Shown here one piece after another: positions 1 through 8,886 of a DNA stretch of 64,000 bases. Position 1 is the stretch's first letter. Each line of letters begins with the position of its first letter. This stretch comes from CAJQQY01 sp964564545. Its GTDB lineage: Bacteria > Bacteroidota > Bacteroidia > Chitinophagales > Saprospiraceae. A program made the position numbers and the translations under genes. The stretch spans positions 124,001-188,000 of the forward strand of contig CAZMBP010000028.1 of NCBI GenBank assembly GCA_964564545.1. The letters are read 5' to 3'. The notes beneath the pieces are model-generated. The model was given only the letters and a program-made list of their open reading frames with translations, did not search any database and was not told the origin of the DNA.

Positions 1-2
1 GA

Positions 3-146
3 AATTTTAGAGTTTTCTTCAAAATTAGAAATATCTTTAATAAAGAATATGCAGGTTTGAATGCTTACGATACGCTTGATGATTTGATTTATAATCCGCA
101 AGAGTTGCGGAATTTTAGATTAGGGATGAGTTATCGGGTGGATTAA
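3..146 (+). CDS. C-terminal end of an outer-membrane receptor-like protein (partial)
   Basis: An open frame runs in from the left edge and stops with TAA at 144-146. The last 47 residues include an NIFNKEYAG stretch and end in NFRLGMSYRVD. That is how the last two beta-strands of TonB-dependent receptors in this phylum usually look, with alternating hydrophobic and aromatic residues and a short polar end. The start and plug domain lie outside the window, so the substrate cannot be inferred. Another large beta-barrel remains possible. Confidence 0.6.
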   Translation, partial: NFRVFFKIRNIFNKEYAGLNAYDTLDDLIYNPQELRNFRLGMSYRVD

Positions 147-196
147 TCGAGGGAATAATATTCTATTTTGTTTCTTAAAAAAACTGAAATTCATTT

Positions 197-2503
197 TTGA
201 AAAAAATAATTTACATATTACCATTCCTTTTGTGTTGTTCTTTTTTTGGAAAAACACAAGACACTAATTCGATAGAAGTTATCGAAAGGTCTGATAGTAA
301 TATCGTAAAAACATATTTAGAAAATGCTAGTACTTCAACTGAGTCTCCAGTCATTTTGCAATCCCTGCTCAAGGCTCAAAATTATTTAGAAAAAGAAAAT
401 GACCCTTTAGCACTTTTTGATATTTATAATCAGATTGGAAAAATATATCAATCCGAAGATTTGAACGACAGAGCCTTGCCATTTTTTCAGAAGGCGAATC
501 GGCTTCCCTCCCCTCCTATTTCGAAATTGCAAAAAATAGAATTAATGGATTTTATAGCAAAATCCTATTTTGCTGTGGGAAGAATTGATAGTGCTCTGAT
601 CGTTTATGATCAGCAATTAGCTTATTACGAAAATGAAAATAACTACGAAGGCATTTTAAAAACACTTCAAGAAAAAGTCAACGTTTTTCTAAAAATCAAA
701 AATTACAGAATGGCTTTGGATTTGAATCAGCAAATCAAAAGTCTTGTCCAAGATAAAGGAAATGATGAAGCGCACCTTGCGATTGTCAATAATAATATTG
801 GATATAATTTTAATTTTTTAGATGAACATGATAAAGCAATTAAGTATTTCTTACTTGCTTTAGATTCCTATGAGAATGGTGTAATGTCTTCTTCTAACAA
901 TACATCTACAAAACTAGATTTAGTAGTTCTATACACCAATATTGGCATCACTTACAATAATATAGATGATTCCCAAAATGCCATTAAGTTTTTGCAACAA
1001 GCCATAAAATCTAATAACCCAAAGTCTTCTAAGATTTCTAATGCTTATCTTCAACACTTGATTGCCAGTATTTATCTCAATCATGGCGATGTTTATAATG
1101 CATTGCAATTTAACGACTTGGCGATTCTTAATTCCAAGAAGAGAAAAGATTTACAAGTATTAAGCAATGCTTATAATACAGCTGCGGAAATTCAAAAACA
1201 GTTATACGATTATGAATTGGCTTTAGATTTTTACCAAAAACATTTTGCGATTCGCGACTCACTTGCGTTGGAAGATAGATTCCGAAAACAACAACTTTTA
1301 CAAACACAATTGCTTTTAGAAAAATCCGAAAAAGAAATAAAACTATTGTTGGTCAATGAGCAAATTAAAGATCAAGCAATTGCTAACTTAGAAGTAGAGA
1401 AAAAATATTTAGCATCAGAAGCAGAAAGAATTTCACTAGAAGCCGACCAACAACAAAAAGAATTTTTGCTCCTTAAATCAGAGCAGGAAATCAAAGATGC
1501 TAATTTAAGAAACACCAGGCTTCAAGCTCAAAAAGCAGAGCAAGAACTTGAAGTCTTTCAAATAAAGCTAATAGCAGAACAAAAAGATCGGGAAGCTACG
1601 GAAGCACAACAACAAAAAAGGTTTGCTGAAATGGAAGCTGCTAATGCAGAAGTAGAAAAACAAAAAGCAAAACAAGAAGCCGAACTTTCAAAGAAAAATC
1701 AAAATATTGCTGAGCTTCAATTAGAGCAAGCTGAAACTTTCCGACAGTTCATCTACGGACTAGGAACTTTATTAGCTTTAGTTTTTATCATGATCTTAAG
1801 TGCATGGTATTATGCTCGAATTGCGAATCGAAGACTTGAAGCAAAAAATAATGAAATAGAAGAAGAGCGTCGGAAATCCGAAAACTTATTGCTTAATATC
1901 TTACCCATCGAAACTGCCAATGAATTAAAATCGACAGGAATTGCAACACCAAAAGAATATGCAAAAGTAACTGTTCTCTTTGCCGACTTTAGTAATTTCA
2001 CAAAAATATCAGAACAACTTTCTGCCGAAGAATTGATTCGCGAACTGAATGAATGCTTTAGAGCATTTGACGAAATTACCGAGCAGCATGGTTTAGAAAA
2101 AATAAAAACTATTGGTGATGGTTACATGTGTGCTGGTGGAATTCCAGTTGCTAATGAAACGAATCCTACTGATGCCATCAATGCTGCTATAGAAATGCAA
2201 CAGTTTATGAAGAAAAGATTTGAGGATAAAACCAAAGCTGGAGTTCCTTATTGGAATATGCGAATAGGAATTCATACTGGCCATGTCATTGCAGGAGTTG
2301 TTGGAACTAAAAAATTCGCTTACGATATTTGGGGTGATACTGTTAATATTGCGAGTCGAATGGAAACTTCTTGCGACAATGGTAAAATTAATATTTCTGC
2401 TTCCACACGTGAACTTGTTAATGGTACTTTTGAATATGACTTCAGAGGCGAAGTCGAAGTGAAGCATGGAAATAAGGTGGGAATGTATTTTGTAAAAGAT
2501 TAA
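197..2503 (+). CDS. TPR and coiled-coil transmembrane class III adenylate cyclase
   Basis: A 768-residue membrane cyclase. The order is: signal peptide (1-20), TPR-like helical repeats (about 50-390), a long Glu/Gln/Lys-rich coiled coil (about 390-515), one membrane helix (about 518-540), a second short coiled coil, and a class III nucleotide cyclase domain (about 585-768). Both metal-binding Asp motifs are present (FADFSNF and TIGDGYM). The Lys of KTIGD and the Asp of WGDTVNIASRME are the residues that select ATP, and the transition-state Asn and Arg (VNIASR) are there, so active cAMP synthesis is predicted. The TPR part would be extracytoplasmic and could sense a protein or peptide. The start is TTG at 197, chosen because the signal peptide begins there and no better start lies upstream. 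It converges with the sigma-factor gene. Confidence 0.88.
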   Translation: MKKIIYILPFLLCCSFFGKTQDTNSIEVIERSDSNIVKTYLENASTSTESPVILQSLLKAQNYLEKENDPLALFDIYNQIGKIYQSEDLNDRALPFFQKANRLPSPPISKLQKIELMDFIAKSYFAVGRIDSALIVYDQQLAYYENENNYEGILKTLQEKVNVFLKIKNYRMALDLNQQIKSLVQDKGNDEAHLAIVNNNIGYNFNFLDEHDKAIKYFLLALDSYENGVMSSSNNTSTKLDLVVLYTNIGITYNNIDDSQNAIKFLQQAIKSNNPKSSKISNAYLQHLIASIYLNHGDVYNALQFNDLAILNSKKRKDLQVLSNAYNTAAEIQKQLYDYELALDFYQKHFAIRDSLALEDRFRKQQLLQTQLLLEKSEKEIKLLLVNEQIKDQAIANLEVEKKYLASEAERISLEADQQQKEFLLLKSEQEIKDANLRNTRLQAQKAEQELEVFQIKLIAEQKDREATEAQQQKRFAEMEAANAEVEKQKAKQEAELSKKNQNIAELQLEQAETFRQFIYGLGTLLALVFIMILSAWYYARIANRRLEAKNNEIEEERRKSENLLLNILPIETANELKSTGIATPKEYAKVTVLFADFSNFTKISEQLSAEELIRELNECFRAFDEITEQHGLEKIKTIGDGYMCAGGIPVANETNPTDAINAAIEMQQFMKKRFEDKTKAGVPYWNMRIGIHTGHVIAGVVGTKKFAYDIWGDTVNIASRMETSCDNGKINISASTRELVNGTFEYDFRGEVEVKHGNKVGMYFVKD

Positions 2504-2510
2504 TTATTAA

Positions 2511-2541
2511 ACGTAGCTGAACTCGGAAAGTCCTGCTACGA
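2511..2541. repeat. REP-like hairpin between convergent genes
   Basis: The stem CGTAGC / GCTACG continues, after one A-A mismatch, into GGACT / AGTTC around a 5-base loop. Read on the minus strand, the GTAG tail and GACTTTCCGAGT core match the repeat family at 3947, 13938 and 51978. It lies between the convergent cyclase and sigma-factor genes and may also act as a terminator. Confidence 0.5.
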
Positions 2542-2562
2542 GAAACGACAGGGAAAATCGTT

Positions 2563-3183
2563 TTACTTTTCCATCAATTTATCTTTCCATTTTAGCAATC
2601 CATTATAGCATTTTCTTCGCATACTTTTAATCGTATCATATGAGCTATAATTGAATCGCTCTTGCAAATCTTTTAATTTGATTTTTTCGATATAAAATGC
2701 TTGGAGCAGTTGACGACATTTCTCTCCTAACTTAGCCCATGCTGCTTGGAAAGTATCAGCTTGTAGTTTTTGAGTTTCTGTCAAATCATCCGCCAATTCT
2801 TTTTTCAATAGTGGATTAAAATCTTCATTATATAGATCTTCTTTTTGACCTAGATAGTATTCTACTTTTTCAATATCGAGAGAAAGTTTTGATCGCTCCT
2901 TTTGCACCTTTTTCAGCCACATATTTCTACAGATAATAAGCAAGTAACCTCGTAGGTTTCTATTTTCTACTTTTCCTTTAAGCAACTCTGTCCGTAATTT
3001 TAAAAAACCATCCATCACCGTATCACGTGCATCATCAGTAGAACAATAATGATTGCCACTATGAAACTCCTTGCTGAGATGATTGACACAATACTCGTAG
3101 TGCTCGATAAATAGTTGATCGAGTACTTTTTCATTACCTGCCTGTAATTCTTTAACTAATTGGTGAAACGCTGCGTCTGTCAT
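2563..3183 (-). CDS. RNA polymerase sigma factor, ECF-like sigma-70 family
   Basis: A 206-residue sigma-70-family protein without signal peptide. A region 2-like segment (about 20-95) carries DDARDTVMDGFLKLRTEL and RNLRGYLLIICRNMW, the usual core-binding and -10-binding helices. A C-terminal region 4 helix-turn-helix (about 155-205) contains LKDLQERFNYSSYDTIKSMR. The linker of about 45 residues is longer than in the smallest ECF factors. No anti-sigma gene is adjacent; the only close neighbour is the convergent cyclase. The sigma-70 call is firm, the regulon unknown. Confidence 0.82.
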   Translation of the reverse strand: MTDAAFHQLVKELQAGNEKVLDQLFIEHYEYCVNHLSKEFHSGNHYCSTDDARDTVMDGFLKLRTELLKGKVENRNLRGYLLIICRNMWLKKVQKERSKLSLDIEKVEYYLGQKEDLYNEDFNPLLKKELADDLTETQKLQADTFQAAWAKLGEKCRQLLQAFYIEKIKLKDLQERFNYSSYDTIKSMRRKCYNGLLKWKDKLMEK

Positions 3184-3425
3184 TTTTTGCCCTACAATTA
3201 TTTTAATTCTTTGACTTTTTATTTTTTCAAACCTAATTGATGGTCTTAGATTTGATTATTGGTCGAAGATAAGAAATTGGGTTAAAAGGTGAAAGAAAGG
3301 TAACTAATTGATCGATAGAAATGTTATTTAAAATTTATTTATTTTTTATTTTCAAAATAAATAAATAAATTTTAAACACCCTAACTTACTGTAAATCAAA
3401 TAGTTACACTTTGTTTTCATTTTAA

Positions 3426-3572
3426 TTATTCTTTATTTTCAAATAAAAGTTCACTTAATGGTTCACCTTTTTTATTTCTTTGATTAATAAGATATGCACG
3501 GTGAGTAAAAAGATACTCATCTTCAAATTCCAAAAACGTTTTGACATAGCATAGGTTCTTTTTTGAGAGATC
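3426..3572 (-). pseudogene. Possible 3' remnant of a protein gene
   Basis: A minus-strand frame with no start codon reads about 48 residues rich in charged and aromatic amino acids, with FEDEYLFTHRAYLINQRNKK in the middle, and ends at TAA (3426-3428). A stop sits just upstream in the same frame. The composition looks more protein-like than the overlapping 85-residue ORF. I do not recognise the family; it could be chance. Confidence 0.2.
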
Positions 3573-3814
3573 TTATTCAAAGTATTTTTCTGAATTAAAT
3601 TAACACACAAGTTTTTGTATCCCAAAAATAGAATACGAAACAGCCTAATGGAACTTACTTTGACTAAATCAAATCTCAAATTCCGAAACACTATACTATT
3701 TAAAATACTCAAGAATGTATCCTATGCTTAAGTCAAAATCTCAAATACCGTTTTCGGAAAACTAGCACTATGAAACCTTTTTTTGAAAAAAATCACTTGG
3801 TTAATAAAGACATT

Positions 3815-3946
3815 AAAAAGCGAAAGCTTTTTTAAAACGTAGATTAAGGGGAGGTAAGCTTTATGTAAGTCCAGAGTAATCTGGCCAAGTTAAGAGTTTA
3901 CCCTTTTCGCCTGATAGCATTAAATTGCTGTCAGGCCTTTTTTTTT
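3815..3946 (+). ncRNA. Candidate small structured RNA ending in an intrinsic terminator
   Basis: Three hairpins follow one another: AAAAAGC-GAAA-GCTTTTT (3815-3832), CCAGA-GTAA-UCUGG with a GNRA loop (3871-3884), and GCCTGATAGCA / TGCTGTCAGGC (3909-3936) followed by nine T. AAGG and GGTAA near 3846-3857 could pair with TTACCCTT at 3898-3905 to enclose the middle hairpin. No plus-strand gene follows, since lpdA runs the other way, so this is not an obvious mRNA leader. No known RNA family was recognised, and no promoter was found. Confidence 0.35.
3909..3946 (+). terminator. Rho-independent terminator
   Basis: An 11-base-pair GC-containing stem with one G-U pair (3909-3919 with 3926-3936) is followed by nine T. 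No protein gene lies directly upstream on this strand, which is why a small RNA is suspected. Confidence 0.7.
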
Positions 3947-3968
3947 GTAGGACGACTCTCCAAGTCGT
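3947..3968. repeat. Solo REP-like palindrome
   Basis: GTAG followed by the palindrome ACGACT-CTCCA-AGTCGT, then a T run. Apart from one base in the loop it matches the arms of the paired elements at 13938-14010 and 51978-52060. The T run could let it act as a second terminator. Confidence 0.55.
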
Positions 3969-4038
3969 TTTTTTTTTGGAAACCTTGAATAGAAGTGAGT
4001 ATAAAATATCTAAGAAATGGCTTCGAATAAAAATCATT

Positions 4039-4099
4039 AATTATCGGATACCTTAAAGGTATGGGTATGGTTAGCAGCCCCTAAAGGTATCCGATAATT
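4039..4099. repeat. 16-bp perfect inverted repeat downstream of lpdA
   Basis: The 16-base arms 4039-4054 and 4084-4099 are perfect reverse complements (core ATCGGATACC / GGTATCCGAT) around a 29-base spacer. The element starts five bases past the lpdA stop, so it could stabilise or end that transcript. No T run follows on the lpdA strand. Confidence 0.6.
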
Positions 4100-4104
4100 T
4101 TATT

Positions 4105-5508
4105 TTAAGAATGTAAAGGCCGATTGTCAGTTGCGGCTAATGCTGCTTCTTTGACTGCCTCGGTATAAGTAGGATGAGCATGACTCATTCGAGAAATATC
4201 TTCTGCTGATGCTCTGAATTCCATAGCAACGACTGCTTCTGCAATCATATCGGCAGCTCGTGCTCCTACAATATGAACTCCTAAAACTTCATCAGTTTCT
4301 TTGTGCGCAATTATTTTTGCTAAACCATCTGTATCCATACTTGCTCTTGCTCGACCTAATGCTTTAAATGGAAACTTACCTATTTTGATTGGTACTCCAG
4401 CTTCTTTCAATTCAGCTTCAGTTTTACCTACTGCAGCAACCTCTGGCCAAGTGTATACTACTCCAGGGATCAAATTATAATTAATATGAGGCTTTTGACC
4501 TGCCATTGTTTCTGCTACGAACACTCCTTCTTCCTCTGCTTTGTGTGCTAACATCGCACCTTTGATCACATCACCAATCGCATAAATTCCAGGAATTTTA
4601 GTTTCCAAATGTTCATTCACTTCTATTCGTCCTCGATCATCTTTTTCGATTCCTACATTTTCTAAACCTAAATTATCTGTGTACGCTCTTCGACCAATTG
4701 CGACTAAGCAATAGTCAGCTTTTAGTTCAAATGTATTTTCGGTATCTCGTTTTTGTACTTCTACAGTTACACCTCTGCTCGTTGCTTTCACATTCGTTAC
4801 CATGTGCTTGAGATGAAACTTCATTCCCAATTTTTTAAGCGATCGAGTTAGTTGTTTACTACAATCAATATCCATAGTTGCAATTGCTTTGTCAGCAAAT
4901 TCAACCACTTCAACTTCAGTTCCCAACCGAGCATAAACAGAACCTAATTCCAAACCAATTACACCTGCACCAACAACGATCATTCGTTTTGGTACTTTTT
5001 TGATATTCAAAGCTTCGGTGGAAGTGATCACTCTTTTTTTATCGTAGTTAAAAGAAGCAGGAGTGATCGGTTTTGAGCCAGTTGCAATAATTGTTTTAGC
5101 TGTTTCGATTTCTTCTTTTGTTCCATCATCTTTTGCAATGCTAATTTTATTGGCATTTACAAAAGAACCATGTCCATGAAAAACATCGATTTTATTTTTT
5201 TTCATCAAAAACTCAATACCTTTTGTATTCTCCTCAACCACTTGATTTTTTCTCGTAATCATTTGTGGCATATTCACTTTTACATCTTTGATGTCGATAC
5301 CATGTGTTTTGAATTTCTCATGAGCATTATGATAGTGTTCCGAAGAATCCAATAATGCTTTGGAAGGAATACAACCTACATTTAGGCAAGTTCCTCCAAG
5401 AGTATTATATCTTTCGATGATTGCTGTTTTCATACCAAGTTGTGCAGCTCTGATTGCTGCAACATAACCTCCAGGGCCTGAACCGATTACGGTAACATCG
5501 TATTTCAT
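4105..5508 (-). CDS. lpdA: Dihydrolipoyl dehydrogenase (E3)
   Basis: A 467-residue cytoplasmic flavoenzyme that reoxidises dihydrolipoamide with NAD+ as the E3 subunit of 2-oxoacid dehydrogenase complexes and the glycine cleavage system. Visible are the FAD-binding GSGPGGYVAAIRAAQLG, the redox-active disulfide motif GGTCLNVGCIPSKALL (about 38-53), the NAD-binding GAGVIGLELGSVYARLG, the second FAD motif YAIGDV, and the C-terminal HAHPTYTEA containing the catalytic His. The length is normal. No E1 or E2 genes are adjacent; it appears to be a single-gene unit. Confidence 0.96.
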   Translation of the reverse strand: MKYDVTVIGSGPGGYVAAIRAAQLGMKTAIIERYNTLGGTCLNVGCIPSKALLDSSEHYHNAHEKFKTHGIDIKDVKVNMPQMITRKNQVVEENTKGIEFLMKKNKIDVFHGHGSFVNANKISIAKDDGTKEEIETAKTIIATGSKPITPASFNYDKKRVITSTEALNIKKVPKRMIVVGAGVIGLELGSVYARLGTEVEVVEFADKAIATMDIDCSKQLTRSLKKLGMKFHLKHMVTNVKATSRGVTVEVQKRDTENTFELKADYCLVAIGRRAYTDNLGLENVGIEKDDRGRIEVNEHLETKIPGIYAIGDVIKGAMLAHKAEEEGVFVAETMAGQKPHINYNLIPGVVYTWPEVAAVGKTEAELKEAGVPIKIGKFPFKALGRARASMDTDGLAKIIAHKETDEVLGVHIVGARAADMIAEAVVAMEFRASAEDISRMSHAHPTYTEAVKEAALAATDNRPLHS

Positions 5509-5610
5509 ATTCGATTAAGATTTTTTTTAATAAAAAAAATAAGTAAGGGAGAAATGATTGTCCATCTTTTAGACATACACTTCTCCCTTTTTTTATAATT
5601 TAAAAGTTAA

Positions 5611-7134
5611 TTACTTCTTATTATCACTATTGCCTTTGTTATCACTACTCCCCTTATTATCATTATTCCTTTTAGGATTTGGATTTGGGTTTTTATTAGG
5701 ATTCGGCTTATTGCGATTATTATTCCTTCTGTTCTTATTCCGATTTTTGTTTGGATTCGGTTTATTTTTACCTGCCTCACTTCCTTCACCAGGTTTGCCC
5801 TTTGGCTGACCTTGATTTGGTTTGTTCTGATTTTGATTTGGCTTCGGTTTTTGTTTCGATCTCTGATTAGGATTCGGCTTCGATTTCTGGTTTGGATTTT
5901 TAGATTTCCCAGCTGGCTTTGCGCTCCCTTTTCCTTGTTGGTTGCCTTTTCCTCTATTTGATTGATTTCGAGATTTCCGATTTTTACTTCGGCTTTTATT
6001 TCTTCTCCTCCTTTGCTCAGGTGGTAATTCAATTACTCCAGTCAATCCTTCGTCATCTCCGAATTCAGTAGACACCGCAAGTGCATCTTCCATGGCACCA
6101 AATCTTGCTTCATCACTTAATAGTTCTGCTGGTTTCTCCCCATCTTTATTCATTGCGATAATCTCTTTCACTCGCTCGATAGACAATCCATAAAACTTCC
6201 CACGGCCTCCACCTTCATTTAGGTAGGCGAAATACATGGTTCTTTTGAAAATATCTGTTTTGACTAAAACAGCTTTTCCAGCTTCTGTATAAACAGCATC
6301 TACTTTTTTAGGGAAATCTTCCAAAGCGTCCATATAAGTATCCAACTCATAGTTTAGACAACATTTTAAACGCCCGCATTGCCCTGAAAGTTTAGTTTGA
6401 TTGATGGCTAAATTTTGATATCGAGCAGCAGCTGTGGAAACTGATCTAAAATCAGTCAGCCAAGTAGAACAACACAGCTCTCGACCACAAGACCCAATAC
6501 CTCCAATTCGAGCTGATTCTTGACGTGCTCCAATTTGGCGCATTTCAATTTTCACTCTAAACTCTTTTGCAAATTGTCGAATCAATTCTCTAAAATCTAC
6601 TCTCCCATCTGCCGTATAAAAAATCGTTACCTTTCGTTTATCTCCTTGAAATTCTACATCTCCAATCTTCATATCCAAATCCAAATTCCGAGCAATCACT
6701 CTAGCCTTAACCATCAATTGAGGTTCCTTTGCTCGAGCTTCGTACAATCTTTCAAGATCTCGATCATTTGCGATTCTAACTATTTTGAGGGTTACTGCAT
6801 CTTCAGTCACTCGCTTCTTTTTCATTTGCAACCGCACCAAATCACCTGACAATGAAATTTTCCCTATATCTAATCCGGCACCTGATTCTACCACAACCAT
6901 ATCTCCAGTTATGGCTCGAGTATGAGGAGGGTTTTGAAAAAATGCTTTTCGAGCCCCATTCTTAAAACTTACTTCTACAAATCCGAAATTATTAGTATCA
7001 GGTAAATCTAGTTTTGTCAACCAATCATATGTATTCAATTTGTTGCAACCACCTGTGCTACAACCACCATTGCTATTACATCCTTTTGGAGTACCGTCTG
7101 AATTTGTTCCTACAGAACAACCAATACAACTCAT
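5611..7134 (-). CDS. PSP1-domain protein (RicT/YaaT-like) with long basic Asn/Lys/Pro tail
   Basis: About 507 residues. A Cys-rich start (MSCIGCSVGT, then CSTGGC) precedes the PSP1 core (about 50-330), which has a further Cys cluster in GSCGRELCCSTWL and CGRLKCCLNYE. Related RicT/YaaT proteins of Firmicutes bind Fe-S clusters and take part in RNA processing and development. The neighbouring holB is the same as in Bacillus, which supports orthology. The last 135 residues or so are an Asn/Lys/Arg/Pro/Gln-rich, highly basic, probably disordered tail, suggestive of RNA binding. The Met at 7134 was preferred over one 21 codons upstream (7197) because the Cys-rich start is the usual beginning of this family. 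Confidence 0.82.
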   Translation of the reverse strand: MSCIGCSVGTNSDGTPKGCNSNGGCSTGGCNKLNTYDWLTKLDLPDTNNFGFVEVSFKNGARKAFFQNPPHTRAITGDMVVVESGAGLDIGKISLSGDLVRLQMKKKRVTEDAVTLKIVRIANDRDLERLYEARAKEPQLMVKARVIARNLDLDMKIGDVEFQGDKRKVTIFYTADGRVDFRELIRQFAKEFRVKIEMRQIGARQESARIGGIGSCGRELCCSTWLTDFRSVSTAAARYQNLAINQTKLSGQCGRLKCCLNYELDTYMDALEDFPKKVDAVYTEAGKAVLVKTDIFKRTMYFAYLNEGGGRGKFYGLSIERVKEIIAMNKDGEKPAELLSDEARFGAMEDALAVSTEFGDDEGLTGVIELPPEQRRRRNKSRSKNRKSRNQSNRGKGNQQGKGSAKPAGKSKNPNQKSKPNPNQRSKQKPKPNQNQNKPNQGQPKGKPGEGSEAGKNKPNPNKNRNKNRRNNNRNKPNPNKNPNPNPKRNNDNKGSSDNKGNSDNKK

Positions 7135-7217
7135 GTCGTTTTTATTATTTAGGCAATTTTTTTTTAATGATGAGTTTTGACGAGCAGGACTCATCACGTA
7201 TCATTCATAGTTCATCA

Positions 7218-8333
7218 CTAGGCAACTACCTTCGTTTTTAAAATTTGATTCAATTGGAGAGAAGCATCTAGAAATAAAATTCTAGGATTCGCATTTCGCT
7301 CCACGTAGTAAGCACATTCATTAAATAATTCTGAGATGGCTTCTACTTGATTCCATTCTATAATTTTTGTTAAGTTTTGTGCTGTTTTCAATTCATTGGA
7401 TAACAACCTTACGTTATCATCACCCGTTAATTTCAGCAACATATATTCACGCATAAAATGCAGTCCATATTTCAAAAAGTGTTTTTGATTTTCTCTACCA
7501 ATTTTAGCAAATCGATCTACCCAGTTCATCAAACTTACTCCATTCCCTACATATGCTAATCGCATCCATTCCAAAAACAAAATAGCATTATCCTTTTCTG
7601 TATTTTCCAAAAGGTTCAACGCTTCGTTATAATTCCCCTCTGCCAAATGTGCCGCTGCTGCTGCTTTATCTTGAGGAATATTTTTATTCCGCACTAGCGC
7701 TTTGATGATCTCTTCATCAGGCAATTGATTTATTTTTACTAATTGACATCTACTCAAAATGGTATTCAGAATCATCTCCTGATTTTCCGCAACCAAAATG
7801 AATAACGTATTTGGTGGCGGCTCTTCGATCATCTTCAATAATCTATTCCCCTCCTTCCCTAAATATTCGGGAAGCCACATGAGTAAAATTTTATGACTTC
7901 CTTCAAATATCTTGAGACTCAATTTTTTGATAATGTCTACGCACTCATCTTTTGTAATATTTCCTTGCTTATTCTCTGCTCCGATAGATTGCAACCATTG
8001 ATTAGCATTCAAATAAGGGTTTTCAATCATTGCCTTTCGCCAATCAGGAAGCAAATTGGTACTCACTACTTTTGTTCCAACCGTTGGATATGAATAGTGA
8101 ATATCTGGATGTACCAATTTTGCAGATTTGATGCAATTACTACATTTTCCACAAGAGTCATTTTCTTGTTTATCTGTACAAAGAACATATTGTGCAAATG
8201 CTAAAGCCAACGCTAATTTTCCGCACCCCTCTCCTCCTAAAAAAATCAAGGCATGAGACATTCGATCCGAGGAGATCATGCTGCGCAAAACCTCTTTAAT
8301 TTTTCCCTGACCAATGACTTGCTCGAACTGCAT
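7218..8333 (-). CDS. holB: DNA polymerase III delta-prime subunit
   Basis: A 371-residue clamp-loader ATPase-fold protein. Residues 33-40 are the Walker A-like GGEGCGKL. C52, C61, C64 and C67 form the zinc module (CGKCSNC). KMIEEPPPNTLFILV and ILSRCQLVKI (the SRC motif) are typical of AAA+ clamp loaders. It acts in the DnaX complex that loads the sliding clamp. It is followed at once by the PSP1 gene on the same strand, the same order as holB-yaaT in Bacillus, so co-transcription is likely. Confidence 0.92.
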   Translation of the reverse strand: MQFEQVIGQGKIKEVLRSMISSDRMSHALIFLGGEGCGKLALALAFAQYVLCTDKQENDSCGKCSNCIKSAKLVHPDIHYSYPTVGTKVVSTNLLPDWRKAMIENPYLNANQWLQSIGAENKQGNITKDECVDIIKKLSLKIFEGSHKILLMWLPEYLGKEGNRLLKMIEEPPPNTLFILVAENQEMILNTILSRCQLVKINQLPDEEIIKALVRNKNIPQDKAAAAAHLAEGNYNEALNLLENTEKDNAILFLEWMRLAYVGNGVSLMNWVDRFAKIGRENQKHFLKYGLHFMREYMLLKLTGDDNVRLLSNELKTAQNLTKIIEWNQVEAISELFNECAYYVERNANPRILFLDASLQLNQILKTKVVA

Positions 8334-8380
8334 AAATTGCTTTTGAATTTTTTAATGCATTACATTAAAAAATTAAATAG

Positions 8381-8548
8381 TTAATCAACATAAAAATAGA
8401 AAAAAGAATAAGGCGACTGGATTTTACAGAGGACAAGTATATTGAAGATATTTTCCCTAAAAACCTCGCTTTTGAACGAGATATGGAAATTCCATTAGTA
8501 TCATTATCTAATTTACCTTTGATCTTATTGGATTTAACCAATCAGTAA
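8381..8548 (+). pseudogene. Possible remnant of a nucleotidyltransferase-like gene
   Basis: A 55-codon frame between stops has no start codon except an internal ATG near its middle. It reads as a believable C-terminus with RRLDFTEDKYIEDIFP and MEIPLVSLSNLPLILLDL. The second piece resembles the IPxISLxxL segment near the end of many small nucleotidyltransferases of toxin-antitoxin type. The 5' part seems lost, so this is called a decayed fragment. Confidence in the family is low. Confidence 0.25.
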
Positions 8549-8859
8549 ATGGGATGTATGTTTTTTTCCTAAAATCGAAATTTTAGTCGTTAATGGAAAT
8601 TTTACTCCATATTTGAATATACAAAATATCAATTTGTACTTTTCTTAACTCCTTTGCTTCCATTCCTTCTATAGATTTCATTCGCTACTTGTACTTTCCA
8701 CACTCATCTATTTCCTTCTTCTTCTTTAAAAATATATATTCGAAGCCTTTTTTTGACTTTAGTGCGAAATTACATCAATTTATTGAGAAAAAGGGTATCT
8801 ATATTGGGATTTTAAAAGTAGTCTAAATGTTGATTTAGCTGATAAAATTATAACCATTT

Positions 8860-8867
8860 TAAGTTTG
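8860..8867 (+). promoter_or_regulatory. Bacteroidota -7 promoter element for the pterin synthase gene
   Basis: TAAGTTTG fits the phylum's TAnnTTTG element and lies 19 bases before the ATG, giving a leader of roughly 12 bases. No clear -33 TTTG was found at the proper distance. Confidence 0.45.
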
Positions 8868-8886
8868 TTTTGTTATTATTACCATT

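Larger units (their letters stand above)
3184..4038. other. Long non-coding stretch with a gene remnant, possible small RNA and REP unit
   Basis: About 0.85 kb without a convincing gene. It holds AT-rich spacer, a possible gene remnant (3426-3572), hairpins suggesting a small RNA with its own terminator (3815-3946), and a REP-like hairpin (3947-3968). An 85-residue minus-strand ORF at 3455-3712 is not believed to be real. Confidence 0.5.
8334..8886. other. Intergenic region between divergent holB and pterin synthase genes
   Basis: About 550 AT-rich bases. It contains a start-less open frame (8381-8548) that may be a gene remnant, and near the right end a Bacteroidota-type -7 element. Nothing else was recognised. 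Confidence 0.5.

Noticed and set aside
3455..3712. 85-residue minus-strand ORF
   Set aside because: Composition (many Ile, Leu, Lys, Arg, no clear domain) fits AT-rich noise. Another frame in the same place looks more protein-like and is recorded as a possible remnant.
3841..3940. TPP riboswitch in the lpdA gap
   Set aside because: ACCCTTTTCGCCTGAT recalls part of the TPP consensus, but the other conserved blocks are missing and no gene follows on that strand.
5607..6032. 141-residue ORF within the PSP1 gene
   Set aside because: Frame-shifted reading of the low-complexity Asn/Lys tail of the real gene; it is repetitive and has no start signal.
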